Source: Neolewinella persica DSM 23188
GTDB lineage: Bacteria > Bacteroidota > Bacteroidia > Chitinophagales > Saprospiraceae
DNA length: 64,000 nucleotides
Assembly (NCBI RefSeq): GCF_000373105.1
Contig: NZ_KB890432.1
Span: forward strand, 47,070-111,069
Direction: 5' to 3'
The first letter of the stretch is position 1, and each line of letters starts with the position of its first letter. The notes under the pieces are model-generated. The model was not told the origin of the DNA and searched no databases. It saw nothing but the letters and a program-made list of their open reading frames with translations. Both the position numbers and the translations under genes were made by a program. Shown here piece by piece: positions 35,661 through 43,717 of this stretch.

Positions 35661-36155
35661 ATGCGCCCTATCCTGCTTTTTCTCCTCCCGATGGTTTTCT
35701 TCGCCATTTCCTGCGTTAACCCGCCGGAGTTTCCGAACGAGCCCGTGATCACTTTTGAGTCGTTGAGCAAGACCCAGATCTATCAATTCACCAACGGGCC
35801 GCTGGACAGCATCCAGATTCATTTTTCGTTTACTGACGGGGATGGCGATCTTAGCCAGCTCGATTCCGGTGCCGTTGATGTGTTCCTGACGGATAGTCGG
35901 CTCGGCATTGCAAATCCCTTCCGTATTCCCGCGATCCCCGCTGAAGGCACCGGTAATGGCATCAGTGGAGACATTTTCCTCAACCTGATCAATACCACCA
36001 CGATCTGCTGTATTTTCAACAACTTCTTTTGCGCCGAAGATCCTGCTTTGCCGATCGATACCCTTTCCTACACCATCCAGATTAAGGACCGGGCGGGGAA
36101 TATGAGTAATATTATCAGGACGGACGTGATTGAGATACTTTGCCTGGGGCAATAG
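35661..36155 (+). CDS. Lipoprotein of unknown function
   Basis: A 164-residue protein with a type II signal peptide (lipobox FAISC, Cys at about 18), then a beta-rich body: QIHFSFTDGDGDLSQLDSG, VFLTDSR and TLSYTIQIKDRAGNMSNII. The DGDGDL and DRAGN segments resemble calcium-binding or Ig-like extracellular domains of Bacteroidota lipoproteins, but no family can be named. It is divergent from the LuxE-like gene across 107 bp. It is followed by a facing pair of GC-rich repeats. Confidence 0.7.
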   Translation: MRPILLFLLPMVFFAISCVNPPEFPNEPVITFESLSKTQIYQFTNGPLDSIQIHFSFTDGDGDLSQLDSGAVDVFLTDSRLGIANPFRIPAIPAEGTGNGISGDIFLNLINTTTICCIFNNFFCAEDPALPIDTLSYTIQIKDRAGNMSNIIRTDVIEILCLGQ

Positions 36156-36185
36156 GCTTTGCGGGACCGTAAACGGGAGCATTTG

Positions 36186-36340
36186 GGCGGGGCCGCAGGT
36201 GCCAGGGAAAGGGCGAAGCAGCAAGGGACCAAGGCGATGTTCCTCCGGGGCTGGCCAAGGAGGCGCTACTGTGGCGCATAGGTCTCCTGCCTCTATTTCC
36301 TTGCTCCTATCTTCTTTTCCCCTGCACCTGCGCACCCGCC
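36186..36340. repeat. Facing pair of the GC-rich repeat
   Basis: GGCGGGGCCGCAGGTGC at 36186-36202 faces TGCACCTGCGCACCCGCC at 36323-36340, with about 120 bp between and an imperfect inner stem. The right copy lies inside the 3' end of the alpha/beta hydrolase gene and encodes its C-terminal tail. Confidence 0.75.
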
Positions 36341-37123
36341 CAAAAACTGGGCTACTTCTTCCGCACCGACCCCACCAAACATCCAACGGCCACTATCCAG
36401 GTGTGTCCCGTCGGGAATACACAGGAGGTTAGCGGCGGCGTTCTTTTCAAGCAGTTGCTCGTGAAATTTTTCTGAATGTTGGAAAGCCACCGTTGCATCC
36501 GCCGTGCCGTGCAGTAATTGCCACTGCAGGGAAGAGGGACTTCCTTCCCTTAGTCGGGCATAAGGGTCAAGATGGGGATACCGGCCAAAAACCTTGCCTG
36601 GCTGCAAATCACTCAGGCAAAGCGGTCCCGCACAGAGCAACGCTTTTTCCGGACCACTTTGCCAACCTCCCTGTTTCCACCATTCCGGATGTAAGGCCAT
36701 CAGTGCCGCCAAATGTGCTCCGGCGCTGATTCCGCCTATGTGGAGGGCCTTTACTTCGTTAGGATCGGCTGGCACCAGTTGGGTGATGGCCGCCCGGCAA
36801 TCTGCCACGATCCGGTCAAGGCCCACCCTCGGTGGCCGGCGATAGGATGGCAGCACGACGGTAAAGCCCAACTTCAACCAGGGGATGGCCGCAGGTATGA
36901 AGGTTTCCGGGCGGCCAAACGTCCAGGCACCGCCATGAAAATAAAAAGCATACTTGTCGGGGCCAGAGTTGGCTCCCCGAACAACCACGGCATATTGGCG
37001 CCGGTGTTTGCCGTAATGCACTTTTTCTTCCGTGATGTCCATCTCTGCCCGTGCGGACCTACAGGCCGACCAATAGGCCGGCAGACCGAACGTATTAAAA
37101 AGCAATGTGTTACGATAATTCAT
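36293..37123 (-). CDS. Alpha/beta hydrolase (carboxylesterase-like)
   Basis: A 276-residue cytosolic hydrolase. The oxyanion motif HGGAW is present near residue 65 and the nucleophile motif GGISAGAHLAAL near residue 153. Late acid and His residues appear in HGTADATVAFQHS and DGTHLDSGRW. It resembles the BD-FAE/esterase-lipase group, active on acetyl or other short esters. The tail (GGCAGAGEKKIGARK) is encoded by a copy of the GC-rich repeat and is probably not native. It diverges from the CHAT-TPR gene with only 36 bp between start codons, so their promoters must overlap. Confidence 0.82.
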   Translation of the reverse strand: MNYRNTLLFNTFGLPAYWSACRSARAEMDITEEKVHYGKHRRQYAVVVRGANSGPDKYAFYFHGGAWTFGRPETFIPAAIPWLKLGFTVVLPSYRRPPRVGLDRIVADCRAAITQLVPADPNEVKALHIGGISAGAHLAALMALHPEWWKQGGWQSGPEKALLCAGPLCLSDLQPGKVFGRYPHLDPYARLREGSPSSLQWQLLHGTADATVAFQHSEKFHEQLLEKNAAANLLCIPDGTHLDSGRWMFGGVGAEEVAQFLGGCAGAGEKKIGARK

Positions 37124-37159
37124 GCCCCTGAATACCTTAGCTTTACGCTGCCCTACGCT

Positions 37160-40100
37160 ATGAAGTTATCTTCACTTTTACAACGCTTCCCTTACGTAAC
37201 CCTGCTCCTACTGTTTGGTTGCTTGTTCCCTTCGATATCCGGTCGGGCGCAGACTGAAGTGCCTGCTGAGGAGCGTTTATCGGAATTAAAAAATTTGTAC
37301 GCCGAACGGGCCTATACGGAAGCCGTCGCTGCCTTTCCCGGCCTACTATCAGCACTAAACAAGAGCTCCGACTTTTCCACGCTTGCCGAGGCGCGGCTTT
37401 ACTATGCAGAGTGTTTGTTTGAAACGCAGCAGGAAGATAAAGCCCTCGAATATTTTTCCCGGAGCTACCAGACGGTCATTGACCATCAGTTGGACTCCGC
37501 CGAGCTTGATTATTTCTACCTGATCTTACAGGGGCTTGCGGCGTCGAATTCCCCCGAATCTGCTACCGGACAGCAGTGGTACCGCCGCATGGGTGCATAC
37601 ATCAATACCTTTTTGCCGAACGACCGAAAAGCGAAGGCAGACTGGGCTTTTGCAGAGAGTAGCCTGGCCTATTACCGCGGAGATTTTCCGAAGGCGGTGC
37701 ATAAACTGGAAACTTCTCTGGCGCTTGGCAAGGAAGTTTACTCAAAGCTGGATTTCTACGCCATTTACAATAACCTGGCCAGCATTCATGCCGAAAATAA
37801 CAACTTTGGTCTTGCCCTGAGCAATCAGCGGCTAGCCACCAAGTATGCGCATGGTCCGGTAAGCAAGGCTGAAAACTTATTGAATGAAGCCACTATCCAG
37901 ACGGAACTTCGAAATGATGAAGAAGCACTAAGAATACTGGAGCAGGCGGAAGACCACATCAGCAATGAATTACCGGACAATTCGGCCATGTGGCTTAGTC
38001 TTTTCCACGATTACAGCTATTTGTACAATCAGCGAAATGATTTCGCAAGCTTTGATGTTATTAGAAAAAGAGAAGCCCTCTTTCTGGCAAAGTACCCCGA
38101 GCACCTGCAAACCATACCATACCAGCGGTACTGTAATTACGAGGCCAGTTACTACGTCCGGCAGGGGGACTATGAAAAATCTCGGGTCTGGCTACAGCGG
38201 GCGGAACAAGCCGAAGCTACGGGTGGTTTTGATTGGGGGCTGTATACTTCCCGACTGCTCATCCAGGCAAAATTATGGGGAAACATCGACCAATTTGACC
38301 GGGCGGCTTTCAATTTTTATTTACTGCTGGCCTTTAAGACCAGTGAACAGGTAGATTATAACGCCCCTGATCGGGATATCCACCGAAACTTCCTGGCCGA
38401 CAGCCTACCCGCCACGCTTCAGGTGATAAGCTTATTGAAGGATCGGGCGGCCCTTTATGCCCGTTGGGGTTTCAAGGAGGCCGGAATAGGTTATGACACC
38501 ATAGCGCTTCGCGAAATTCATTTGGCAGATCAACTGCTGTTCAGGGCGCGGGAGCAAGTCGACCAGTCGGGCCGAAGGCGGCTTTTTGATGAAGTGAGTG
38601 CCGAACTGCGGAAAATAGAGGTAGGCATTTACTGGCGGCTTTACCAAAAGGAGCCTTCAGACTTTGAGCTGAAAAAGGCCATCAACGCCAGTGAGCAGAT
38701 TAAGCACCTGAGCATCAGCGAAAGGCTGTGGCACGATAAAGAGGACATCAAAGAAAAGATACCAGCTGAATTGCTCTCGCAAGAGCGATCATACGCACAC
38801 TTACACGATGATTTGATTCGACGACTCCGGGCCTCCGGGATATCAGAGCAGGAGGTGAATGACATTGGGAACCAGATACAGTACGTACGAAAGACAAGGA
38901 AAAAACTACAAGACACCCTTCAGCAGATTGCCCCTGCTTACGTAAGAGAACGTTATTTACCACAGGAGATCAGCCTTAAGAGCTTGCGCGAAGAAGTCCT
39001 TTCGGAAACTGAGGTGATGCTTCACTTTGTAGATCAGGACAGCTTGGTATACCTGATAATGATTGGCCAGGAAACCAAAAATTTCCTTCGTATTCGCCTG
39101 CCGGAAAACCTAAGTAGCAGTATCCCCAGGCTAATCGAAGACATGCGAACGCTGGACACGGCCGTCTACCGCCAATTACACGATTTTCATCATTTACTGA
39201 TCACCCCAATCGCGGAGGACCTGGTTGGTAAAGACATTGTCCTCGTGCCTGATGGTTACCTTAATTACCTCCCGTTTGCTGCGTTACTTACGGATACTCC
39301 ACCTCCTGGATCTGGTCCAATGGACTACCCTTACCTTCTACGGAATCATGAAATCCGACATTTATTCAGCACCAAATCGGCCCTCCTCGCCCCCTCGGTT
39401 ACAAGAGCCATCAGGCAGCAAGCGACGTATCGAGCTGCGGCGTTTGCCCCCTTTACCAATGGTGGTAATGCCAGGTTCTCTGCACTACCGTTCAGCTTGA
39501 ATACCGTATTTGAACTTAGGAGCCAGGCAGGAAGTTGGTCCATCCATGAATCTTTGGGGGGAGAAGCTACCGTAGAAGACTTTTTAAGGATGGCGTCAAC
39601 GGCTAATTTGCTACACATCGGGACCCATGCAGCCATCAATAATGAGTACCCTGAGGAGTCGAGCTTGTTATTTGCTTCGGATCAATCGGCTGGGTGGAGC
39701 CATTTGTCTGCAGCAGAGATCCCTAAACTTCGGCTTACTGCCGATTTGGTAGTTATTTCTGCCTGCCAGTCTGCAGACGGACGACTCTACCAAGGACAGG
39801 GCGTAGCCAATTTCGCCCGGTCTTTCGCTCTTGCAGGTGCGAGCAATCTCATGGTAAACCTGTGGGAAATAAGGGATGAAACCTCACATTACCTATTGAA
39901 AGAAGTCTATGCCGAACTCTACCAACATGGAAAGCCTAAACATCAGGCACTTCGCCAGGCCCAACTAAATTATTTACGGGAACATGAGCCCACGGCTCAT
40001 CCTGCATACTGGGCGACTATGGTCTATATAGGTAATGGAAAACCTCTGAATACCTCGACCGATAAGAGTGCTTGGTTGATGCTACCGGGGATATTATTGG

Positions 40101-40165
40101 TAGCCAGTATTATAGGCTTTAGGCTTATTTGGCTAAAAAGGCGGGCTAAAAACGGCAACAGCTAA
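37160..40165 (+). CDS. CHAT-domain protein with TPR repeats (membrane-anchored)
   Basis: A 1001-residue protein. It has a signal peptide (to about residue 33, ...SISGRAQ) and a long helical TPR region (about 40-620). A helical linker with RKTRKKLQDTLQQ precedes a C-terminal CHAT caspase-like peptidase domain with His823 in LLHIGTHAAINN and Cys869 in VVISACQSADG. A single C-terminal membrane helix (LMLPGILLVASIIGFRLIWL) ends in a basic tail. CHAT proteases act in regulated proteolysis and, in some bacteria, in cell death and defence. The neighbouring convergent genes encode a membrane TPR protein and a sigma factor. I start at 37160, where the signal peptide begins. Confidence 0.92.
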   Translation: MKLSSLLQRFPYVTLLLLFGCLFPSISGRAQTEVPAEERLSELKNLYAERAYTEAVAAFPGLLSALNKSSDFSTLAEARLYYAECLFETQQEDKALEYFSRSYQTVIDHQLDSAELDYFYLILQGLAASNSPESATGQQWYRRMGAYINTFLPNDRKAKADWAFAESSLAYYRGDFPKAVHKLETSLALGKEVYSKLDFYAIYNNLASIHAENNNFGLALSNQRLATKYAHGPVSKAENLLNEATIQTELRNDEEALRILEQAEDHISNELPDNSAMWLSLFHDYSYLYNQRNDFASFDVIRKREALFLAKYPEHLQTIPYQRYCNYEASYYVRQGDYEKSRVWLQRAEQAEATGGFDWGLYTSRLLIQAKLWGNIDQFDRAAFNFYLLLAFKTSEQVDYNAPDRDIHRNFLADSLPATLQVISLLKDRAALYARWGFKEAGIGYDTIALREIHLADQLLFRAREQVDQSGRRRLFDEVSAELRKIEVGIYWRLYQKEPSDFELKKAINASEQIKHLSISERLWHDKEDIKEKIPAELLSQERSYAHLHDDLIRRLRASGISEQEVNDIGNQIQYVRKTRKKLQDTLQQIAPAYVRERYLPQEISLKSLREEVLSETEVMLHFVDQDSLVYLIMIGQETKNFLRIRLPENLSSSIPRLIEDMRTLDTAVYRQLHDFHHLLITPIAEDLVGKDIVLVPDGYLNYLPFAALLTDTPPPGSGPMDYPYLLRNHEIRHLFSTKSALLAPSVTRAIRQQATYRAAAFAPFTNGGNARFSALPFSLNTVFELRSQAGSWSIHESLGGEATVEDFLRMASTANLLHIGTHAAINNEYPEESSLLFASDQSAGWSHLSAAEIPKLRLTADLVVISACQSADGRLYQGQGVANFARSFALAGASNLMVNLWEIRDETSHYLLKEVYAELYQHGKPKHQALRQAQLNYLREHEPTAHPAYWATMVYIGNGKPLNTSTDKSAWLMLPGILLVASIIGFRLIWLKRRAKNGNS

Positions 40166-40185
40166 AGTGCCCGCTAAAGATTAGC

Positions 40186-40848
40186 TTATGGCAGCACCTT
40201 CAACATGCTGGCGGCTCGCTCCCCCAGCCCATCGTCCTTCTCCGCTATCTTTTTAAGCAGAGAGCTTCCGCTTGACAATTCTTCATTATCAATATAGGCC
40301 ATTGCCAATACGTAACTGATGGTTCGGTATCGGAGGTCTGTTACCGGAGTTAACTGTTGTAACGGTGCCAGCGTCTCGATCGCAGCCGCGGGGTCACGCC
40401 CAAGCCATTGGGAGACACCCTGGTAGAAAACGAATATTTCCTGTTTTGGCTGATCTTCCTCCTGTGACAGCGATGAGAAAGCAGCAGCAGCCTGCGTATA
40501 TTCCCCCTGATGGTAAAGGCTTAGGGCTGTCGCCTCCAGCGATTCCTGAGTAGGTTGATTGACTGCACGCGTTGTGCTAAGTTCATCAGTAGCTATTCGG
40601 GTTCGATAATCATCGGCCAGTTGAGCGTAAGCTGGCGGTTGGAGAAAGTACCACCCAAAGAAGCAGAGTAGTAGCAGGGACGCTGCAGCGTAAACCCAGC
40701 GCTGGCGACGTCGCCTTGAAGTTGACACAACTGGATGCGCGGCGGCAAGCTGTCGTCGCACCCGATCCCGGGAAGATTCGAAATCAGCGTAGCGCGCTCG
40801 ACCGGCGGCGTCGCTGTCCTTATGTTGTGGTGGTTGACGGGAAGGCAT
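40186..40848 (-). CDS. Single-pass membrane protein with TPR-like periplasmic domain
   Basis: A 220-residue protein. A basic, disordered N-terminal segment (residues 1-48) leads to one membrane helix (about 51-69, RWVYAAASLLLLCFFGWYF), then a helical TPR-like part with ALSLYHQGEYTQAAAAF and AMAYIDNEELSSGSSLL. The order cytoplasm-helix-periplasm resembles anti-sigma or sigma-linked membrane partners, but no known anti-sigma domain is seen. It lies 32 bp downstream of the ECF sigma gene in the same orientation, making a probable operon, and converges with the CHAT-TPR gene 20 bp away. Confidence 0.75.
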   Translation of the reverse strand: MPSRQPPQHKDSDAAGRARYADFESSRDRVRRQLAAAHPVVSTSRRRRQRWVYAAASLLLLCFFGWYFLQPPAYAQLADDYRTRIATDELSTTRAVNQPTQESLEATALSLYHQGEYTQAAAAFSSLSQEEDQPKQEIFVFYQGVSQWLGRDPAAAIETLAPLQQLTPVTDLRYRTISYVLAMAYIDNEELSSGSSLLKKIAEKDDGLGERAASMLKVLP

Positions 40849-40880
40849 GGTTAAAGCTTAAAGCGCGTAATAGCGTATAT

Positions 40881-41462
40881 CTATTTGTCAGAAAAGGGAT
40901 GCTTAAGGCAACGATTTTTCAATATTTTCTTGGCTCCTTTCAGGAGTTTATAAACTTCTTCCGTTGATAAATTCAAGGAAGAGGATATTTCAGGAATTAA
41001 CTTTCCGTAGATGAAACGTTGAACGATTACCTGACGGTACTCATGTTTAAGACGATAGATTTCCGAAATTAGGACCTCCATCTGTTGATCTTTTTGTGAA
41101 TTACCAGCTAAACTTTGCTCCTCCTCCAAAGAGAAAGCAAAGACTTCATCATAAAAAACCTGCTTGCGATAGTCGTTGCTTCTGAGGATATCGATAACAC
41201 GATTACCAGCAACCGTTCGCAACCACGCCTGTACATTATTGATCCGCCTTTTCTTTTCACTAAGTTCGATGAAGAGTTTACTCAACGTCTCCAAAACGAT
41301 GTCTTCAGCTTGTTGCTGGTGATCAAACAGGTTGCCCACGTAGGCCAGCAGGTCTTCATCATGCCTTTCATAAAGCTCCTTAAAAGCACGTGTGTTACCC
41401 TGCTGGCAGAGTGCCTGGAGTTCCACGTCATTCAAGTTGCTATAATTTCGAAACGGCGTCAA
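40881..41462 (-). CDS. ECF-type RNA polymerase sigma factor
   Basis: A 193-residue sigma-70 family factor. The region 2 segment has FKELYERHDEDLLAYVGNLF, DIVLETLSKLF, and 'VQAWLRTVAGNRVIDIL'. Region 4 has YRQVIVQRFIYGKLIPEISSSLNLSTEEVYKLL with the helix-turn-helix. There is no region 1 or 3, as in extracytoplasmic-function factors. It presumably directs transcription of its own operon and possibly of the nearby CHAT-TPR gene. The signal would be relayed by the membrane TPR protein encoded next. The regulatory link is inferred from position. Confidence 0.9.
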   Translation of the reverse strand: MTPFRNYSNLNDVELQALCQQGNTRAFKELYERHDEDLLAYVGNLFDHQQQAEDIVLETLSKLFIELSEKKRRINNVQAWLRTVAGNRVIDILRSNDYRKQVFYDEVFAFSLEEEQSLAGNSQKDQQMEVLISEIYRLKHEYRQVIVQRFIYGKLIPEISSSLNLSTEEVYKLLKGAKKILKNRCLKHPFSDK

Positions 41463-41895
41463 TTAGATGTTTAGGGTAAGGAAGGCGAAAAAGATGAAGT
41501 ATACTGAGGTATCTGAAAAGACAAAGCTCAAGAAGCCTAAAATTAAGGCTTAAATAATAATACACCTAAGATAATTTGAAATGTGACAGGCCTAAAGCGC
41601 AAAACCGGAGGTTACCATTCAGTTACAGACAAAGCAGGTTTTACTTCCAATAATTCGAGCGAACCGGCCTGAGGATACCGCCTTCCTAAACAGTTTCCAT
41701 CCACTTTATTGAAAAAAAAGATTAACGCCTCAAACCACTATAAAACAGCCAATTGGATAGAAGTCGAACAATCTTTCTGGAAAATTTTATAAAAGACTTG
41801 TCCCCCTAATTGTGACTCTTGTCCCGTTAATGCGTCACATCAGAGCACGATACGCTTTAAGTCAATGTTTTCTTGCCCTTAAAGAAAAGCGTTGA

Positions 41896-41927
41896 TTTGG
41901 AGGTAAAGTCTCGTGCAACGATATTTG
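41896..41927 (+). promoter_or_regulatory. Bacteroidota-type promoter for the OmpA-family gene
   Basis: TTTG at 41896-41899, a 20-bp spacer and GATATTTG at 41920-41927 fit the Bacteroidota TTTG / TAnnTTTG pattern with one deviation at the first base of the -7 element. It implies a leader of roughly 160 nt before the start codon at 42095. Confidence 0.5.
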
Positions 41928-41978
41928 CAGCGTTATTCCTAAAATGATGTTACTAAACAAGTAGGCAAATTCCTATCT

Positions 41979-41997
41979 ACACTTGCGTCGCAAGTGT
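41979..41997. promoter_or_regulatory. Perfect 19-bp palindrome in the OmpA leader
   Basis: ACACTTGCGTCGCAAGTGT has 9-bp arms around a single central base. Placed downstream of the likely transcription start, it could form a leader RNA hairpin or be an operator. Confidence 0.6.
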
Positions 41998-42094
41998 GGT
42001 TGATGATCGCTTATGGTTCTCATTGAACTTGATGTACTTCAGGAGGGTAATAACCTAAATACTACTCTTTTTAAATCAACAACATCTTATTTCT

Positions 42095-43210
42095 ATGAGA
42101 CTTACTTTATCTCTTATTACTGCTTTAGTGCTCTCGTTTGCGGGTGTACAAGCCCAGGGTTCCAACCTTCCTACCAATCCGGATCCAAACAAGTGTTACG
42201 TTCGTTGTGTAACTCCAGACGTATACCAGACGGAGACTGTACGCATCCAGACAGCACCTGCTTACAAGCGCCTTTCCGTAGTTCCTGCTACCTACAAGAC
42301 CGTTACCGAACGTGTAATGGTAAAGGAAGCTTACAAGCGCTACGAGTTCGTTCCTGCAACGTTCCGCACCGAAACCGTTTCTTACGAGTCACAGTCAGCT
42401 GGTGAAGCCATGAGCGTCACTTCTGCCTCTTTCTCCGATGCTACCGAGCGTGTACTTATCAAGCCAGAATCTGGTGGTTGGGAAACCACTGCCTACGAAG
42501 GTTGTGAGTCTGACGATCCTAACGACTGTCAGGTAATGTGTTACCGCACCTACGAAGCTGAGTACCGTACTGTTCCAGTACAGCGCCTCGCTTCTGACGC
42601 CAGCAGCAGCACCAGCCGTACGTCTAACCAGACTTCTACTTACACGAAGGAAGTAATCGCTACTCCCGCTGAAGTTCGCACCATCGACGTTGATGCTGTT
42701 TACGAAAACATCAGCAAGCGCGTTGTAGACGTTGCTGCTTCTGTGAGCACCGAAACGGTTCCTGCTACTTACACTGAGATCACCAAAGAAGTACTTGCCA
42801 CCAAAGGTGGCCTGACCAGCTACGAGGAAATCGACTGTGAGCTGCTTAGCTACAACGTTCTCCCCATCAACTACGCTAACGGTAGTGCTGCACTGACAGC
42901 TACCAGCCGCCAGGTTGTAGATGACAACCTGCTGAACCTTCTGCGCGAGCGTCCGAACACTCGTATCCAGATCAACTCTCACACCTCCAGCGTCGGTTCT
43001 GCCGGTGCTAACCAGGACCTCTCTGAGCGTCGTGCTAAAGGTGTTGCAGATTACCTGGTAAGCCGTGGTATCAACCGCAGCCGCCTGGTAACCCGTGGCT
43101 ACGGCGAAAGCCAGCTGAAGAACCGTTGTGCCGACGGTGTAACTTGTTCTGAAGCTGAGCACCGCGTCAACCGTCGTACCGAGTTCCGTGTACTGAACGT
43201 AGACAACTGA
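42095..43210 (+). CDS. OmpA-family outer-membrane/peptidoglycan-binding protein
   Basis: A 371-residue protein with a signal peptide (to about residue 20, ...GVQAQ), an N-terminal region with five diverged repeats around VPATY (VVPATYKTVTERV, FVPATFRTETV, a variant SASFSDATERV, ATPAEVRTIDV, and TVPATYTEITKEV) and a C-terminal OmpA domain with SAALTATSRQVVDDNLLNLL, INSHTSSVGSAGANQDLSER and VTRGYGESQLKN, which binds peptidoglycan. It is probably a periplasmic or outer-membrane anchor. Codons such as CGT, GGT, AAC and GTA dominate more than in its neighbours, suggesting high expression. A long leader with a palindrome precedes it and a strong terminator follows. Confidence 0.9.
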   Translation: MRLTLSLITALVLSFAGVQAQGSNLPTNPDPNKCYVRCVTPDVYQTETVRIQTAPAYKRLSVVPATYKTVTERVMVKEAYKRYEFVPATFRTETVSYESQSAGEAMSVTSASFSDATERVLIKPESGGWETTAYEGCESDDPNDCQVMCYRTYEAEYRTVPVQRLASDASSSTSRTSNQTSTYTKEVIATPAEVRTIDVDAVYENISKRVVDVAASVSTETVPATYTEITKEVLATKGGLTSYEEIDCELLSYNVLPINYANGSAALTATSRQVVDDNLLNLLRERPNTRIQINSHTSSVGSAGANQDLSERRAKGVADYLVSRGINRSRLVTRGYGESQLKNRCADGVTCSEAEHRVNRRTEFRVLNVDN

Positions 43211-43241
43211 TAAACCGGCGGGTTACCGTCAATTCAGTCTT

Positions 43242-43284
43242 GAAAGCCCCCGACCGCACTGCGCGGTTGGGGGCTTTCTTTTTT
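43242..43284 (+). terminator. Strong rho-independent terminator of the OmpA gene
   Basis: GAAAGCCCCCGACCGC (43242-43257) pairs with GCGGTTGGGGGCTTTC (43263-43278), with one G-T pair. It is followed by TTTTTT. It lies 31 bp after the OmpA stop codon. Confidence 0.9.
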
Positions 43285-43333
43285 AGTCCATCTGGGGAGA
43301 CATTCGGGCCTCAGCCATCAGGCAAAACGAAAA

Positions 43334-43376
43334 CGAGGGGCCACGCTTAATCCTGCGGATCTGCGGTGGCCCCTCG
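43334..43376. repeat. 11-bp inverted repeat
   Basis: CGAGGGGCCAC (43334-43344) faces GTGGCCCCTCG (43366-43376), perfect arms around a 21-base loop. No T-run follows. Function not apparent. Confidence 0.6.
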
Positions 43377-43437
43377 CTACGAGAGACGGCCCTCCGGGCC
43401 TGGGCTGCCGCACAACCTTGCTTTTTTGTCCTTTCCA

Positions 43438-43455
43438 TGCACCTGCGGCCGCGCC
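43438..43455 (-). repeat. GC-rich 18-mer repeat (unpaired)
   Basis: TGCACCTGCGGCCGCGCC, the reverse complement of the GGCGCGGCCGCAGGTGCA form. No facing partner recognised in the spacer. Confidence 0.75.
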
Positions 43456-43512
43456 TGATTAGTTCAATAGCAAAATAGTCGGAAGCCGGTAGCATCTCTC
43501 ACCTTATCACAC

Positions 43513-43554
43513 TTTCCTTAGTGTAGCCCTTAGTGCCTCAATGTCTTTAGTGGT
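43513..43554 (-). repeat. ACTAAG-type dispersed repeat (reverse copy)
   Basis: In reverse complement it reads ACCACTAA..., GGCACTAAG and GCTACACTAAGGA, matching the two copies at 30553-30664. It directly adjoins the MITE-like element. Confidence 0.7.
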
Positions 43555-43696
43555 AGGGTGTTCAGTATTTCGGGAATACCATAATTTACAATTCATTATT
43601 TACAATATGTAATTACCGTGTAACATGCGTGATATGCGTGACGGGAAATTTTAAATTGTACATCCTGAATTGTAAATTGTAAATACTGAACACCCT
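43555..43696. mobile_element. MITE-like element, 142 bp with 16-bp terminal inverted repeats
   Basis: AGGGTGTTCAGTATTT (43555-43570) is a perfect reverse complement of AAATACTGAACACCCT (43681-43696). An inner pair, ATTTACAATTCA (43584-43595) and TGAATTGTAAAT (43666-43677), is also perfect. There is no ORF. Both flanks contain TTAGTGGT, but this may reflect the neighbouring ACTAAG repeat rather than a target duplication. A non-autonomous transposon or a regulatory palindrome are both possible. Confidence 0.6.
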
Positions 43697-43717
43697 AGTC
43701 TTAGTGGTTACTTTGTA

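Larger units (their letters stand above)
41463..42094. other. Long leader region upstream of the OmpA-family gene
   Basis: A 630-bp gap between the sigma factor and the OmpA gene without convincing ORFs. It contains a plausible promoter at 41896-41927 and a perfect 19-bp palindrome at 41979-41997. The first half appears featureless. Confidence 0.6.
43211..43717. other. Repeat-rich intergenic region after the OmpA gene
   Basis: About 500 bp with no gene. In order it contains the OmpA terminator (43242-43284), an 11-bp hairpin (43334-43376), an unpaired GC-rich 18-mer (43438-43455), an ACTAAG-type repeat (43513-43554) and a 142-bp element with 16-bp terminal inverted repeats (43555-43696). Confidence 0.7.

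Noticed and set aside
36713..37159. N-terminal extension of the CHAT protein
   Set aside because: This frame lies antisense to the alpha/beta hydrolase and a proper signal peptide starts at 37160.
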